Assembly: GCA_001972305.1 (NCBI GenBank)
Contig: BDDD01000061.1
Span: forward strand, 766,510 to 830,509
Origin: Cephalotus follicularis
Taxonomy: Eukaryota; Streptophyta; Magnoliopsida; Oxalidales; Cephalotaceae
Length of the DNA stretch: 64,000 bases
Direction: 5' to 3'
Notes under the pieces: model-generated
Database searches by the model: none
What the model was told of the DNA's origin: nothing
What the model saw: the letters and a program-made list of their open reading frames with translations, nothing else
Translations under genes and position numbers: made by a program
Shown: piece by piece, positions 1 to 12,800 of the stretch
Layout: each line of letters opens with the position of its first letter
Position numbering within the stretch: the stretch's first letter is position 1

Positions 1-1248
1 AATATTGATTAAGTAAGATCAAGTAAATGTGTTTCCACAAAATGCAAGATCCACCTAACTGATATTTGATTTTATAAATTTTCACCAAGGCTTAATATGT
101 CCAACATATTTATGTACTAGTCATTATCGGGCAGGGACCCCATAAAATCTTTGTTAAAATCAGAGGTGTTCATAAATGACCGAAATACCCCTAGGGTTCG
201 GTTTAGCCATTCTAAGCGATCCTAGATCAATTTAAATGCTTTCGAAATAATATCTAATATTATTCAGATGGAAAAATTAATCTAATTAATTTTCCCATAA
301 TCTATCACACACCTCATTAACTCTAGATTTTCTAAGTCGTCAGTTCACGTGTACTATAATCCCTTGTCATGCTTGGCCCCGATTGAGGTCTAGGGTAAGG
401 ATATGTGTCAACCCTAGATAATACCTCAATGGCTAAAATATCTGATCATTACTAGGACCTTTGGCAAACTCTCTAGAAATCTAATTTCCAGTCTACCTCA
501 ACCTTGGCTAAGGATTTCATAAGTCCAAAGTATAATCAGATCAAAATAGAGCCGATTACCTTCGCTCAGGTGTGACAATCCCATATTTCGCACTCACTTA
601 CATTTGTATAGATTCGATCATACCCAAAGACCACCCGTTTGCCAGCCCTGCTCAAGGACTGGGTAAGGTGGAGATCAAAGCATAATCGTCTCCATACAAT
701 ATAGAGCAGTAGCTCAGGTCTAAGGATCATATGAGTTTGAGAACTCGCTAAATGATGATCACTTATACACAACCACAACAAGTAGGAGCCACTGCTGACA
801 CGAGAATAGCGACTATCCAAACAGTGTCTCCTACGCGGGTTCTGTTCAGTGTACACGCTCCCAGCGCGCACCCTGTATTTGCCCTAGTGTCCAACACAGA
901 TGGTAGTGAGAGAATCCATTCTCCAATTCCATGAGAAGGAAACATACGCGCAAGTCTATCCGGTTCACTAATGCCCACAAAGTGAACCTATGACTTGGAA
1001 CTAATTCGACATAAGGAATAAGGTAACCAATCTCACAGCCTCCATGCTAGGCATCCAACCTTATGTCAGGGCATCACAAGGGTAAGCGGGTATATAATAA
1101 ACTACTTCAATTAAGTGATAAAACACAAGTGATATAGCCATAACAAAATTAGCACACATCATATATACAAGGAATAAGATTGTTTCATACAAGATAAGAT
1201 ATAATATGACAACCCATCTAATGGCTTGTTGGGTCACTATATCTAACA
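1..1248 (-). mobile_element. Ty1/copia LTR, family A, cut by window edge
   Basis: The right end reads (minus strand) TGTTAGAT, the family A LTR start. The sequence matches the two other A LTRs at 57138-59367 and 61030-63289 over its whole length. No purine tract or pol sequence lies beyond 1248; the sequence there belongs to a D gypsy LTR, so this is probably a solo LTR or an element end inserted into D. The far end and target duplication lie outside the window. Fossil. Confidence 0.85.
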
Positions 1249-2820
1249 GAACGTGCCTTGCCCCAACTGGGACGGGGAAAAACCATCTCCCCTGCTCAAC
1301 AAAACAAGGCAGAGGTGAAAGAGGAGACGTCAGAGCTACCAACTCAATGACTGACCTCAAGGAAAGAAGATAAACAACATTTTATATATAAAAACATGCC
1401 AAGGATCCAAGGATCATCAAAAGATCAACTCTAAGGATCAAAAATTCTCAAGGGGACGACTGGTACTGTATCAATCACATGCAGATTCCACACACGCACA
1501 TGCACAATCAAACTCACACACTTCCATAGTCGGAACCACCTCGGCAGCTTAAATAACAACTCCGTTGACATTCTATCAACGCGGTCATGGGTTACAGGAT
1601 TGAACACATCCCTCGTATACTCAATATAGATACCCACTTCTAGAGCACCGCATGAACATCGGTAGAAGGGATACGCAAGCTCTCCTTCCCCGACAATCAT
1701 ACGTTAGTGCACCTCACTACATGAACCTCGATCGAGGGGCTACACAAGCCCACCCCCGTCGGTAATCACGAGCTCAGCACTACACTAGGTGAACCTTGAT
1801 CAAGGCCCTACCTCATCGGTAATCACATATCGTTAGTATCGTCCAAGGGGCCCGCGAATCACCGCTCAGCTCTACCCTTGACAAGAAAGACAGAGGAGAA
1901 TCTCGGCTCAGAGGTAAGTGTATCACCACTTAAACCATCTCGTGCCGACAATCTCATGCATAACCAAGTAACCAGCTCCCAGTAACCAGTATCCAAGGAC
2001 AACAACACATGATATCGAATAAAGCATGAATACTTAAACATAAGGGGAAATAACAAGTTCAACCCAGGCGTTGAGCCATCAGCTTGGAAACAACAGTATT
2101 CACATGCAATATCAACAAGATGACAGGCGAAGAAATCCTAGTCAAAGGTAATATCATGAAAGGGTATAAAATCAATAAACTCTCAATTATCAATTGATAG
2201 AAAGGAGAACATCCCACTCACTAGTATCAACAGCTTCCTCAGCTAGCTCCCTTGTTGTGCGGACTCCGTGCCTAGATCTTCCTCTGCAAGACCAACACAC
2301 AACAACGCTTAGCTACCGTGAACAACATCTCTAAAGCTATGCAAGAACCACAAACACCAATGAAAACCAAGGCGAAGTGCCTCCTTGGCCTTAAGATCGT
2401 GCTTGTAACAACCATGCGACGCACCAAAACAAACTGAGGAGAACTCTTACCTGCCAAACGCGTAGACGAGTAAAGAAAGTTCCAACCTCAGACAGCGCTC
2501 AAAGCTTCAGAAGAAAGATGAAGATGAAGATGAAAGATGAAGGCTCACTCTCCCCAAACACTTCTTCTAGCGTGAGATGATGGACATGATATGTGCCGAA
2601 GTCAACTATTAAGCTTCCTAAGCAAGCTTTGCACATTTCCCAACACCAACTAAACAACTATTATAACTTAACCCATATCAAACATTAGGCCTCTACCAAG
2701 CCCACACCAAACCTTCACTACCCAAAGAAGTGAAGCCCAAGCCAACCACAACCAGGGAGAAAAAAAAAATTCCCCCAAGCCCAAACATCAATTTACCCAA
2801 AATTAATGCGGGCCGTTACA
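1249..2820 (-). mobile_element. Ty3/gypsy LTR, family D, minus-strand copy (5' part)
   Basis: Read on the minus strand the LTR starts at 2820 with TGTAACGGCCCGC, a typical plant gypsy LTR start. It then matches the plus-strand D copies around 20783-22080, including the stretch near 'gttgttgtgtgttg'. The A LTR interrupts it at 1248. It sits head to head against another D LTR that begins at 2821, so it looks like a D copy inserted into a D copy. It has no open frame of note. Confidence 0.75.
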
Positions 2821-3376
2821 TCATGCATGTTCCTCGGAGATATGCTGATGGTGTAGCTAAGTTGTTGTGTGTTGGTCTTGTAGAAGAAGATCCAGGCACG
2901 GAGTCCGCACAGCAAGGAAGCTAATCATAAGTTTTACATTATTGTGAGTGGGATCTCTCCTTTCTGTCAATTGATACTGAGAGTATGTTTAATATGACTT
3001 TTTCTTGATATTATCTTTGACCAGGATCTTTTCTCCTGTTGTATTGTTGATTATTGCATGTTGATACTGTTTTTTGAGCAGATATGCTCTACATCTAGGT
3101 TAATGTGTTTTCCCTTGTTGTTGTAGTATTTCATGCTTCCTGATATCATGTGTTGCTCTCGGATACTGGTTACTGGTATGCTCGGATATATATGTATGAG
3201 ACTCATTATGTCTGATGGAGGAGTGGGCATTCAATCCCAATTCCATTCAGCAGTTTCATTGTCTATGATGAGTTGTTGGGTGTGACTGTACCTGGGTTCC
3301 ATACCTGGATCTACTCATTTCATTGGTCTATGGCGAAATGTTCTGTGAGGGCAGCCGATGGATCCGTTACATCTTT
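2821..3376 (+). mobile_element. D 5' LTR, piece 1
   Basis: Matches the D 3' LTR from about 20980 onward (the 'gttgttgtgtgttg' and 'gtgagtgggat' stretches). It ends at the TCTTT target duplication of the solo LTR at 3377. Confidence 0.7.
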
Positions 3377-4077
3377 TGTAACACCCCCGACAGTGGGAAT
3401 GCTTATAGGTACAAAATCAGAACAACATAACAGAACATAATACTGAGCTTTATTCAAAACGAATGTGGTGGTCTGAACATAAACTAGAACATAACATAGT
3501 ATGAAAACTTTAACTTAACCAAAACCAAATTCTGAAATCATAAACCGAAAACATAACATTGTTCAAAGGACTGGCCCAAACACGACCACAATACTAATGA
3601 AAACATAACCGGATCAAACTCCTAGGTGATCCTCCAATAAGGGTAACATCTCTCTCACAAATTCCCATGATGCTCCTGAAAACCTGCCACATGGAAACAA
3701 AAACGCGGCTGAGCAAACCTCAGTATGAATAAGGAATATAAAACAGTTAACGGACATTTAACAAATATCTTAACTTTAAAATCAGAAAATAAAACAATTA
3801 AATATTCTACAATAATGTAAAGCAGAATATTTAAATGAAACAGTTATAAAATCTTCATAACCTTCCGAAAAGCATATAATCAAAATTTTCATAACTTTAT
3901 CTGATTTCATAATTCCATAACAAAGATCTGAAGTGTATATATATAAATATGCAAGGGGTTCGCGAGGCCCACATGCTCTGACAGAAAGACGTGTACGACA
4001 CTACAAATCAATCCTCTGAATCTGACAATAACTACAGTCGACTCAAACGCCTCAAAAGGATCCATACCCTACCCTCA

Positions 4078-4102
4078 ATATATATATATATATATATATA
4101 TA
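4078..4102. repeat. (AT)n microsatellite
   Basis: Uninterrupted AT dinucleotide run inside the solo gypsy LTR. Confidence 0.95.
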
Positions 4103-4714
4103 AAGAGACGTCGTAGACCGATCACACCGCCATGGTAGGTGTCATGTCCTCTGTGCCAATGAACATTCCTATGAGACCTCAGAGGAAAGTTTTTTTCTGT
4201 ATGTAATTATGCTAAAATATTGTTTGTTCTAAAACAATTTAAAAACATAATTATATATGTATACTGTCTCAAGACATATATGAAATTATTTAATAAGTAT
4301 CACATCATACTTTCGTACTTGAAAATGACATATCCGAAATCATAATCTTATATGTATCCGAAAATTTAACATACTTCCGAAAGTGGAAGCCATGTCCATT
4401 TAACATATTTTTGATAGTGAAAATCATGCACATATTATAAAATCAGTAATATTAACCTTAGTAATAAAACAGATTTTATTCAAATAAAACTGAATATCCG
4501 GCAACAAAAAATCCATTTCAATAAAATCAGAGATAGCCAAGAAACAAGAAATATCCATACCTTAACCAATCAAAAACTAAACAAATCCAAATTCGAAACA
4601 AAAGCAAAAAAGAAGTACTCTAATCTCTACCATGGATGATATCAATACCCTAATCAAATTAATCCAAGCATTACCACAATGTACAAGACAAAAATATCAA
4701 ACTGCCAGAACAAA

Positions 4715-4985
4715 GCGTCAACGTGCAAACAAAAGCGTCGGCGTGCATGTCAAAAGCGTTGGCGCTTAACATAGGCGTTGACGGTTTTGACACAGCAATA
4801 ACCAAGATATAAAATAAAGCGTCGAAGAACAATACAGTAAAACATGACATAAGCATCGACGTTTAAGCCATAAGTGTCGACGATTAAACAAAATAGTCGA
4901 CGATTAGACACACGCAAGGCGTTTAACAACTGTTTTAACACACACAGGCGTCGACACTTACGATAGGCGTCGACGCTTAATGTCT
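4715..4985. repeat. GTCGAC-motif array (gypsy solo LTR, first block)
   Basis: About ten copies of a GCGTCGACGC-like palindrome, many with TG or CA in place of CG, spaced roughly 20-35 bp apart. The arms and linkers resemble those in unrelated LTR families in this window. Confidence 0.85.
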
Positions 4986-5779
4986 AAAACATGAAAAACA
5001 CAGTACTGGACTAGTTGAAAAACCGTGAACAAATCCAATTTTCTTTAAACACAAGTCATAAACAACAATATTTAGGTTCAGAAACATAGCTTATAAGTCT
5101 GTAAACATCAGTATATACATATATCTATGCATGAACATATACCATATACAAGATACACATACATATGAACAACCTTGAAGGTAATATTTTCTAACATCAT
5201 AACAGTTTGCATAGATGAATAAAATCTAGTTTTTCTTTAACTTTTAATCTCAAAACATTAGCATGAAAGTTCTAAAATGTGACCTCCATGGTTGTAAAAA
5301 TACCATTATAACATTTCAAATAAACATAGATATATAGATTATAGGTTGATCATAGTAACAACAATTTTTGAAATATATTTTCTGGTTTTACTCATTCTTG
5401 AACAGATTTTGTATATGACAAGATATAACCATGTTTTTTAACAATCTATAATCCTATAGTTTGCAAAACAGAGATGAAATGGTAACAATGAAAACAGTAG
5501 TATGACATACCTTCAAATAACGCAATAGATGATGAGAGAATGCAAGAAAATGGTTGCCGATTTTGAGAAGGAAATGCAGGTGCAGTGTCTATTAAAAGAT
5601 AAAAGAAATCCTAGTTTTAATGGCTAAAATGTGTAGACTAATGACAGAAATCTGAGGATTAAAACATTTCCAAATGAGTAAAAATGCATCCAGCTAAAAA
5701 GGAAATCAGATAACCCACTTTGGGAAAGAATCCTTCTTTCCAAAAACAAAGCACCGTCCAAGAAAAAATGGAAACTTGA

Positions 5780-5925
5780 CTTAAGCGTCGACGGTAAAGG
5801 TAAGGTGTCGACGCTTACACCTTTAAAAACTAAAAACGCCGATGTCTAAAGTTATGGTCGTTAACGTGTTCCACAATGCCAAAGCGTCGACATTTCTGAT
5901 GAAGGCGTCGATGCTTATCACCCAG
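5780..5925. repeat. GTCGAC-motif array (gypsy solo LTR, second block)
   Basis: About six motif copies, including AAGCGTCGACGG and GTGTCGACGCTT, close to the U3 end of the minus-strand LTR. Confidence 0.85.
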
Positions 5926-5996
5926 AAAACAATAACCAGAAGACATAAGCACAAAAAATAACTATAAACATGTAAGCATAGAAACGGGATATTACA

Positions 5997-7461
5997 TCTT
6001 TGGTCAGGCCATGATTGAGCGCTCAGACACGAGATTGCCGACCTGAGATGGTCTGAGTGGTGATTCTTTCACCTCTGGGTCAAAGTTATCCTCTGTCATT
6101 TCAACAAGGGTGGAGCTAAGCGGTGATTCACGGGCCCCTTGGTTGATGTTGCATTATGTGATTTCTGATGATGGAGGGCCCCCTCGATTGAGGTTCATGT
6201 GATGTAGTACTAGGAATTACGTGATTGCTGACAAGGGAGGGCTTGCATGTAGTTTGGTACACCCAACGTGTGATTGCCGACAAAGGAGTGCTTGCGTAGC
6301 CCTTCCATCGATGTTCATACAGTGCTCTGGAAGTAGGTATGTATATACGTATATGAGGGATGTGTACACTCCTGTAGCCCATGATGTGGCTGATGTGGTT
6401 CCAGCGGAGCTGTTACTTGTGTTGGCCGAGGTGGTTCCAACAGTGGAGTTGTGTGAGTTTGATGTGTGTATGAATGTGTGGCATGTGTGCATGTGATTGA
6501 TACAGTACCAGTAGTCCTCTGATCATTTGTGATCCTTGGAGTCTTGATCATTGGCGATCCTCTGATATATGACTTCTCGGCAAATTATGTATCTTTGCTG
6601 TTGTTACTTTCTTCATTGAGATTAGTCATTGAGTGTTACTCTGACGTTATTTCTCCTTGTTATCATATACCCTTGATCTATGCATATTCATCTCTTGATT
6701 GTTTTATTGAGAAGTGTTATATGTTGTGTCCTTGGCCCTGTTGGGACAGGGCATGAGTCGATCGTTTAACACCCTATGGTCGTGGTGTGCTCGAGAAGTT
6801 TCCTTGCTCTCACTCACTAGTCAGTTAGACTAATCCCCTCTCAGTTTTTGTGCAGAGGAAGCAAGGGTTCAGAGTTCTTGAGATCCACAAAGTTAAAGCG
6901 CATTTGGGAAGAGGTAGACGTTGGTGCAAGCACCTTAGGATGGCTCCTCGGCCATGTCCGACCTTCATGCAATTTGGGGAACTTTTGGGGGGTTTTTGTA
7001 TAGATTCTTCATGTTATTCTTGGGAATCCCTAAGCCCTATAATAGATGATAACCTATACTGTATTTCACCTATGGTTTTTATATGTTTTCGTCTGCTTGG
7101 GGATGCTCGACATTTTGATGTTATGCCTTGTGTTGTATATGAGATCCTTAGGATGTTTTACGATGATGTTGTTTTATCCCATGCAGTGATAATCCCGTGG
7201 TGTCAAGTTAGACAAGATGCCAGAGGACCCGGTAGGCCCTACTTGGCATAGGCTAGATCTCCTCGGTCTTTAGCAAACCAAATCCCTAGGTGAAGGTAGT
7301 ATAGTTGGTGGGAACCTTATCCTCGGACATGAGGTGTCCTTGGACGTAAGGCGTCCTCGGGCGTAGGTCGCAGATGTTAAGTGATAGTTGACCCTTTCCT
7401 TAGTTTTGCCTGACCTCCTGACCCCTAATCAATGAAATTCCTTAAGATGTTTTGATGCCTG
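5997..7461 (+). mobile_element. D 5' LTR, piece 2
   Basis: Resumes D immediately after the solo LTR and matches 21330-22830 (for example 'gatggtctgagtggtgat' and 'cgatcctctgatatat'). It stops at the TGTTGG end of copia E. Short open frames here (such as 6221-6496 and 6850-7251) have no recognisable domain and are probably chance. Confidence 0.75.
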
Positions 7462-9841
7462 TGTTGGAACCCGGGAGGGGTCCCGGTCGATTTTGGGTCT
7501 AGGATGCAAATGTGTATAATTTTAATTTTTCAAAAACACCAAGACTGCAAGTCAAGGTTCACAATTACATCTTACTACCAAAATCTATGCGCCTAGGATC
7601 CCCGTTTAATATTCAATCGAACAAAAGAAAACAGTCAATCATACATCCACTTAACCGAAACAAATTTGGTAATCATTAAAAACATAAGATTAGGAACATA
7701 CCAACGTTGGCGGCTCCATCACTTTTCCGCTACACGCTTGCCCAAGAAACTGCCGGTTACCGGCTCCACTGTCGGTTTCCTGCCAGTCTACGAAAACTTC
7801 AACCAAGACACCAACGGACTCCAAAAAATTTGCTCAACTCGTTTCTGGAGGAGACGCGCCGGGAGTCCCTCCAGAAGGCGGCGAACAGCGGCGGTGACTC
7901 ACTGAGTTCGGACTCAGTGTGACTCGGTCAATGTGACATTGACCGGCGATGACATATGTGGACTTCCACACCCCAATAAACCCACTGGTGGCCAAGACTC
8001 GCCGTGACTCGTGCTGAAACGCCAAGTCACAACATACAGTGAGTCGACTCAGCAGAGTCGACTCAACTAAACGAATCTGGCCATAAACACACCAGAAAAT
8101 GCCGGGAAAAGCCTAAACTAGGGTCAAGGTGGGTAAAGCCAAAGGTTGGCTCCACCTACGGCGACTGTCGGCTGCGTAAGAGACGCCTGCAGTGGGAAGA
8201 CGCAAAACGCGTCTGGCCAAACAAAAAGAGACAGAGAAGAGAAAAATGGGAGAGAAAAAGAGAGAGGCTTACCGTGGATGAAAGCCGGCCTCTTTCCCCA
8301 GCCACCGACGTCCCCACGTCGTCTTCTCCGGTCAGGTAGCGCGCTCCAGGCACTAACGCATGCGTAGCGTGCGTCTCTCTCCTTTTCCGCGTGGTGTGTC
8401 AATTTTTGACTTAGTCAAAAATTGTTTTGTCTCTTTCTATATATTATAAACATAAGTACCCCGCATATGTTAAACATACTCCCACTATGGTTTCTCTTAA
8501 TATATCAATTTGATAATACGGTGGTAAATTTAAATAAATAAATAAACCACTAATGCCAAATTAATATATACTAGTTAAAACTAGATTTTCCGCCAAGCTA
8601 TCATGTGTGTAGCATGCATCACTTTTCCAATAATCAGGTGGGACCCGAAAGCCCGGTTTGAATCTAGTACGACTACACATTTCTCATAACAACCCATGAG
8701 TTATGGTATGACTATCCCAATAGTCCCCGACTATTAAAAAATCATGAGTGTGAATCCCATCACCCCCTGGATCCGTAGAATCAACTACGTCTATAAGTCG
8801 ACATCCGGTTAAACATGTACTTTATCCAATCAATGGCATATGTGTCATGTATCCTACATCATACTTGGCTCCGACTGCGACCTAGGGTTCAGAATAATGT
8901 CACCCCTAGGTAAAGTTACGATAACTATAAATTTACGTACGCATCAAGACTTTCGGCAAACCTCCTCAAAAACCCTGTTTCCAGTCTGCATATACCTGAT
9001 CAGGGTTTTATGAGTCTGAACGGACATAAATAATATAGTGCCGATCACCCTACATACGGGTGTGACTATCCCTTAGTTCGAACTCACCCATACATCTCAA
9101 TGAAGCTCCCACGAGGCCGAAAGACAACCCTTTTGCCAGCACGTGGCTAGTGCTGGGGAAGGCGGAAATCAAAGCCAAGCAGTTAGAACACAATGCATGC
9201 CAGACACTCAGGTCTAACGATACAACGTAGCTCCACGAATGGTCTACCAGTCACCATAGATTATACACTACCAAGACTATAGGAATCCTATTGACATATG
9301 TATGACTTTCCAAATAGGGTTCCTATGGTGGGTATGTTCAGTCTCATGCTCCTTAACACGAACCCCGCATTATGCTTTAGGATAAATCGAAATGGTAATG
9401 AGATAATCCATCCTCCACTAAACTCGGGAGCAATCATAATACGTCAAGTCTTTACGGTTCATCTATTGCCCTAAGAAAGTGAACCTCTGACTTGGAATGT
9501 TCTGTTAGAAGGGAGTATGGATCTCATTCTCATAACCTCTCAGGCATGAGATCCAACCCCTCGAACGACAGGGCACTATATGTGTACTGGGATGACATGG
9601 TGATCACCCAAACCATTTAAGATGGTTTGGGATATACATATAGCGGGTTGCCATTGTTGATTGAATATGCACTATAAAACACAAAAAGGAATTCATATTG
9701 TATAAATAGAGAGTGTAATATACACACATGCCGTAGCCCGTGGCTTAAAGAGATATCTCCAGTTAAGGAGTGCATCTCATACAAACATATATATTTATGC
9801 AGCGCCACCTCGTGGCATGCAGGGACACCCCTAATCTAACA
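7462..9841 (-). mobile_element. 3' LTR of copia E
   Basis: The 2380-bp LTR has ends TGTTAGATTAG and GGGTTCCAACA on the element strand. The segment about 7978-8066 carries a GAGTCGACTC module that is also seen in gypsy LTR H. The frames at 7666-7922 and 8124-8402 are antisense or chance. LTR phrases near 9060-9240 resemble family A, which suggests related clades. Confidence 0.9.
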
Positions 9842-9854
9842 ATCTCCCACTTGG
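9842..9854 (-). other. Polypurine tract of E
   Basis: CCAAGTGGGAGAT on the minus strand, directly next to the 3' LTR. This is the standard plus-strand primer of plant copia elements. Confidence 0.85.
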
Positions 9855-12800
9855 CCCTCAAGACACGAAGACATTTAGCCTAAGCCAATCGCAATTCCGT
9901 TGTCGCTTAAGTACTACTAATGCTCATGGCATTGGTCAATGGGTCTGCATAATTTGGTACCGTTGCAAATCTCTCTAGGATAATGTTTCCTCTATATACG
10001 ATCTCATGAATCATATAAAATAATGACACCGTTGCTTAAGTTTAGAGCGGTAATGAGACTGGGTTCCATAGCCTGTGCAAAGGCCCACCTATCTTCATCA
10101 ATCTACATAACTGGACGAACGATAGATGAAACTACATGAAGTTCCGCAATGAACTTCGCTACCAAATAGAAACTTTTCAGTATCGTAGGTTATAACATAC
10201 TCTTATTGCATGGTTGAGTCAACAGTATCCCACTGTTGTAGACTCTTCCAACTCACACATCACCTTCGTTCAGGACAATCACTTATCCTGATACGATGTC
10301 GTGATCATCTAGATCACAGATGAAATCATAGATAACAAAACTCTTATTAAAATCACTATCTTCTCCAGATGTCAAGAAGAAATCCTGAGTCACTCTCAGA
10401 TCTTTTTGACAATTCCCAGTGCCTCTCACAGGGATTGGACCGATAATCGACTAGCCAGACCCTTAGGCTTGTACGATGTTAGGCCTGAGACAAAGTATGA
10501 TATTGCATGATGTAGCCTATAGCCGAAGCTTAAGGTAACCTACTTATGAAACACTTTCCTCTGACGTCTCTTTCAACATCCTCTTTGAAAGATGAATTCC
10601 TCGGCTAATTGGCAGTAAGCCAAACACGAAATTCAGAAGTCCATACCATATCAGCATCCTGCTGATGTACTTGCTTTGGGAAAGTCCAAACAACCTACTT
10701 GATCTACTCTTAAGATCTTCATTCTCAAAACGTAGGAAGTCTCTCCCAAATCCTTTTGGAGAAGTTCTTGGTTAATTGTACTATAACATGCCTACAACAT
10801 TACCAATGTGTAGAATGTCATCTATGTACAATACTAAGAAAGTTATACCTGGGATATCCTATTTCCGGTAGACATAAGGCATAGCATCATTTTTTATAAA
10901 ATCAAAAACAGATGTTTCAGCTACGGGATGCTTGTATAAGGTCATACACAAACCTTAGGAGTTAGCACACACTCTGTGCTAATGTTGCTTGGATGTAAAC
11001 CTCTCTAGTTTGGGACATTAAGATGTCCTCTTCAAGATAGTCCTTTTTTAAGGTTATCTTGACATAGATATGCCATTTGTTATATCCATAATGAGTGGAA
11101 ATTACAAGAATTATCCGAATGGACTTAATCATTACGATTTAAAGGTTTTAACCTTTTCCATTAACGCCTATTTTCCTCTTGAAGATCTATATGCAACCAT
11201 TGGACAACCCGCCTATGGGAGCATTAACCAAGTTCCATACTCGGTTGACGTATATGGCGTCCATTTCGGATTTCATGACTCCCAGCCATGCCTAGAAAAT
11301 AGTGCTCTTCACTGTTTCCTTTGTAGCTGACAGGCTCGTCATCATCGATGACTTCAGATTTATCAGTGCCTTTTGCGAGAAAACCATATTTCTCAGACGC
11401 TATTGAAATCTTGCCTGATCTCCTTTCACGAGGAGTGCCTTACTGAGATCCCTTCTCAGGTTGGGATCCTTTCCCAAATCTTGTCTTTAGAGGGTTCCAT
11501 CTATAATTCCTCATCGTCCTGTGGGCTTTCACCAGATAATAACTCACTTAGTTATACCTTACTCCCACTGCTTCCCGTAAACAGGTATTCCCCTTTCGAG
11601 GAATTTTGCAGTACGCGAAACAAATATCATTTGTTTGCTAGGATGGTTGAAATGAAATCCTAAGCACTTCTTAGGATATCCCACAAAACTGGAAATGATT
11701 CGCTCGTGCCTCCAGCTTAGAAGGTTTTTGCCTTCTTACAAAAGCTGGACAGCTCTTAACCCTCTTGGTTTAGGCTGGGTTTCCTCCTATTTAATATCTT
11801 GAAAGATATGGAGAGGACGGATTTCATAGGAATCTGGATTAGGATGTATGATGCCGCTGCAATGCATAATCCCAGAAGGAGATAAGAAGATGAATAAAAG
11901 GAATAATGGATTTGACATATTCACAAATGTCAATTTCCTCCATTTGGAAACATCATCACAGTATGGTCTTCCAGAAAGGATCCATTGAGAGAGAATTCTG
12001 TTATCTCTCAGATAACCCAAGAATTCTGCAAACAGGTATTCGCTTCCTCTATCAGAGCGTAATGCTCTAATAGGTTTACCTGTTTGCATTTCTACTTCAT
12101 ATCTAAATCTCTTAACTCTTTCAAAAGATTCAGATTTGTGTTTCAACCGAAACGCTTACCAAAACAGTGACGAATCCCAGTATGAAGGTAATGAAGTAGT
12201 GAAAACCTACACTTGCATTATCTGACATTATACCACAAATGTCAGTATGTATATATTAAAATATGTCCACTACCTTATCTCCATCCTTGAAGAAAAGAGA
12301 TTTGGTCAGTACACCAATCAAACATGTACACGTTGGAAGGGACTCCCCGTCCTGGATGTCCAAAAGTCCATCCTTAACCAAGCTTGTTTATCTAGCCTCG
12401 CTAGAATGACCTAATCAACAATGCAAAAGCTTGTGAAGGGTGTATATCATATCTCTCATAGTCTTTTATTATTAATTCCTTGCTTAATAGCTAATGCTAT
12501 TGTTTGATTAGTATTTAAGAATTAAAACTCATTATCTAGTTAATCAGTACAAACTGATACACAACCAGAAAATAATAGCCACTATCCATTTGTAATAAAT
12601 AAAAAGCTCTCAGCTTTACAAAATATACATTGGATATGCTAATCAAAGTTTAGAACAAAAGTTCTTTACAATGTTTACAAGAGTTTAGTCTATATACAAA
12701 ATCCACATTGCTTTATACATACAAATCAAAATATCCTACAACATAAAAGTAGATCCTCGATCTTCGTGTCATAGGTCCATTGCATCCTCAGTTCCCAGCT

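Larger units (their letters stand above)
3377..5996 (-). mobile_element. Solo Ty3/gypsy LTR with target duplication TCTTT
   Basis: The 2620-bp unit begins TGTAACACCCCCG and ends GGGATATTACA. It is flanked by exact TCTTT repeats (3372-3376 and 5997-6001). D LTR sequence continues on both sides, which proves insertion into D. The minus orientation is inferred because the reverse complement starts TGTAATATCCCG, like plant gypsy U3 ends. It holds two arrays of the GTCGAC-centred motif and an AT microsatellite, and no gene. Confidence 0.88.

Noticed and set aside
6850-7251. 133-codon frame
   Set aside because: Lies in D LTR sequence, no recognisable domain, and not open in the other D LTR copy at about 22160-22600.
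7666-7922. Frames in LTR E repeated at 15245-15460 with similar products
   Set aside because: They are antisense to the element, both lie in LTR copies, and similarity follows from LTR identity, not coding constraint.
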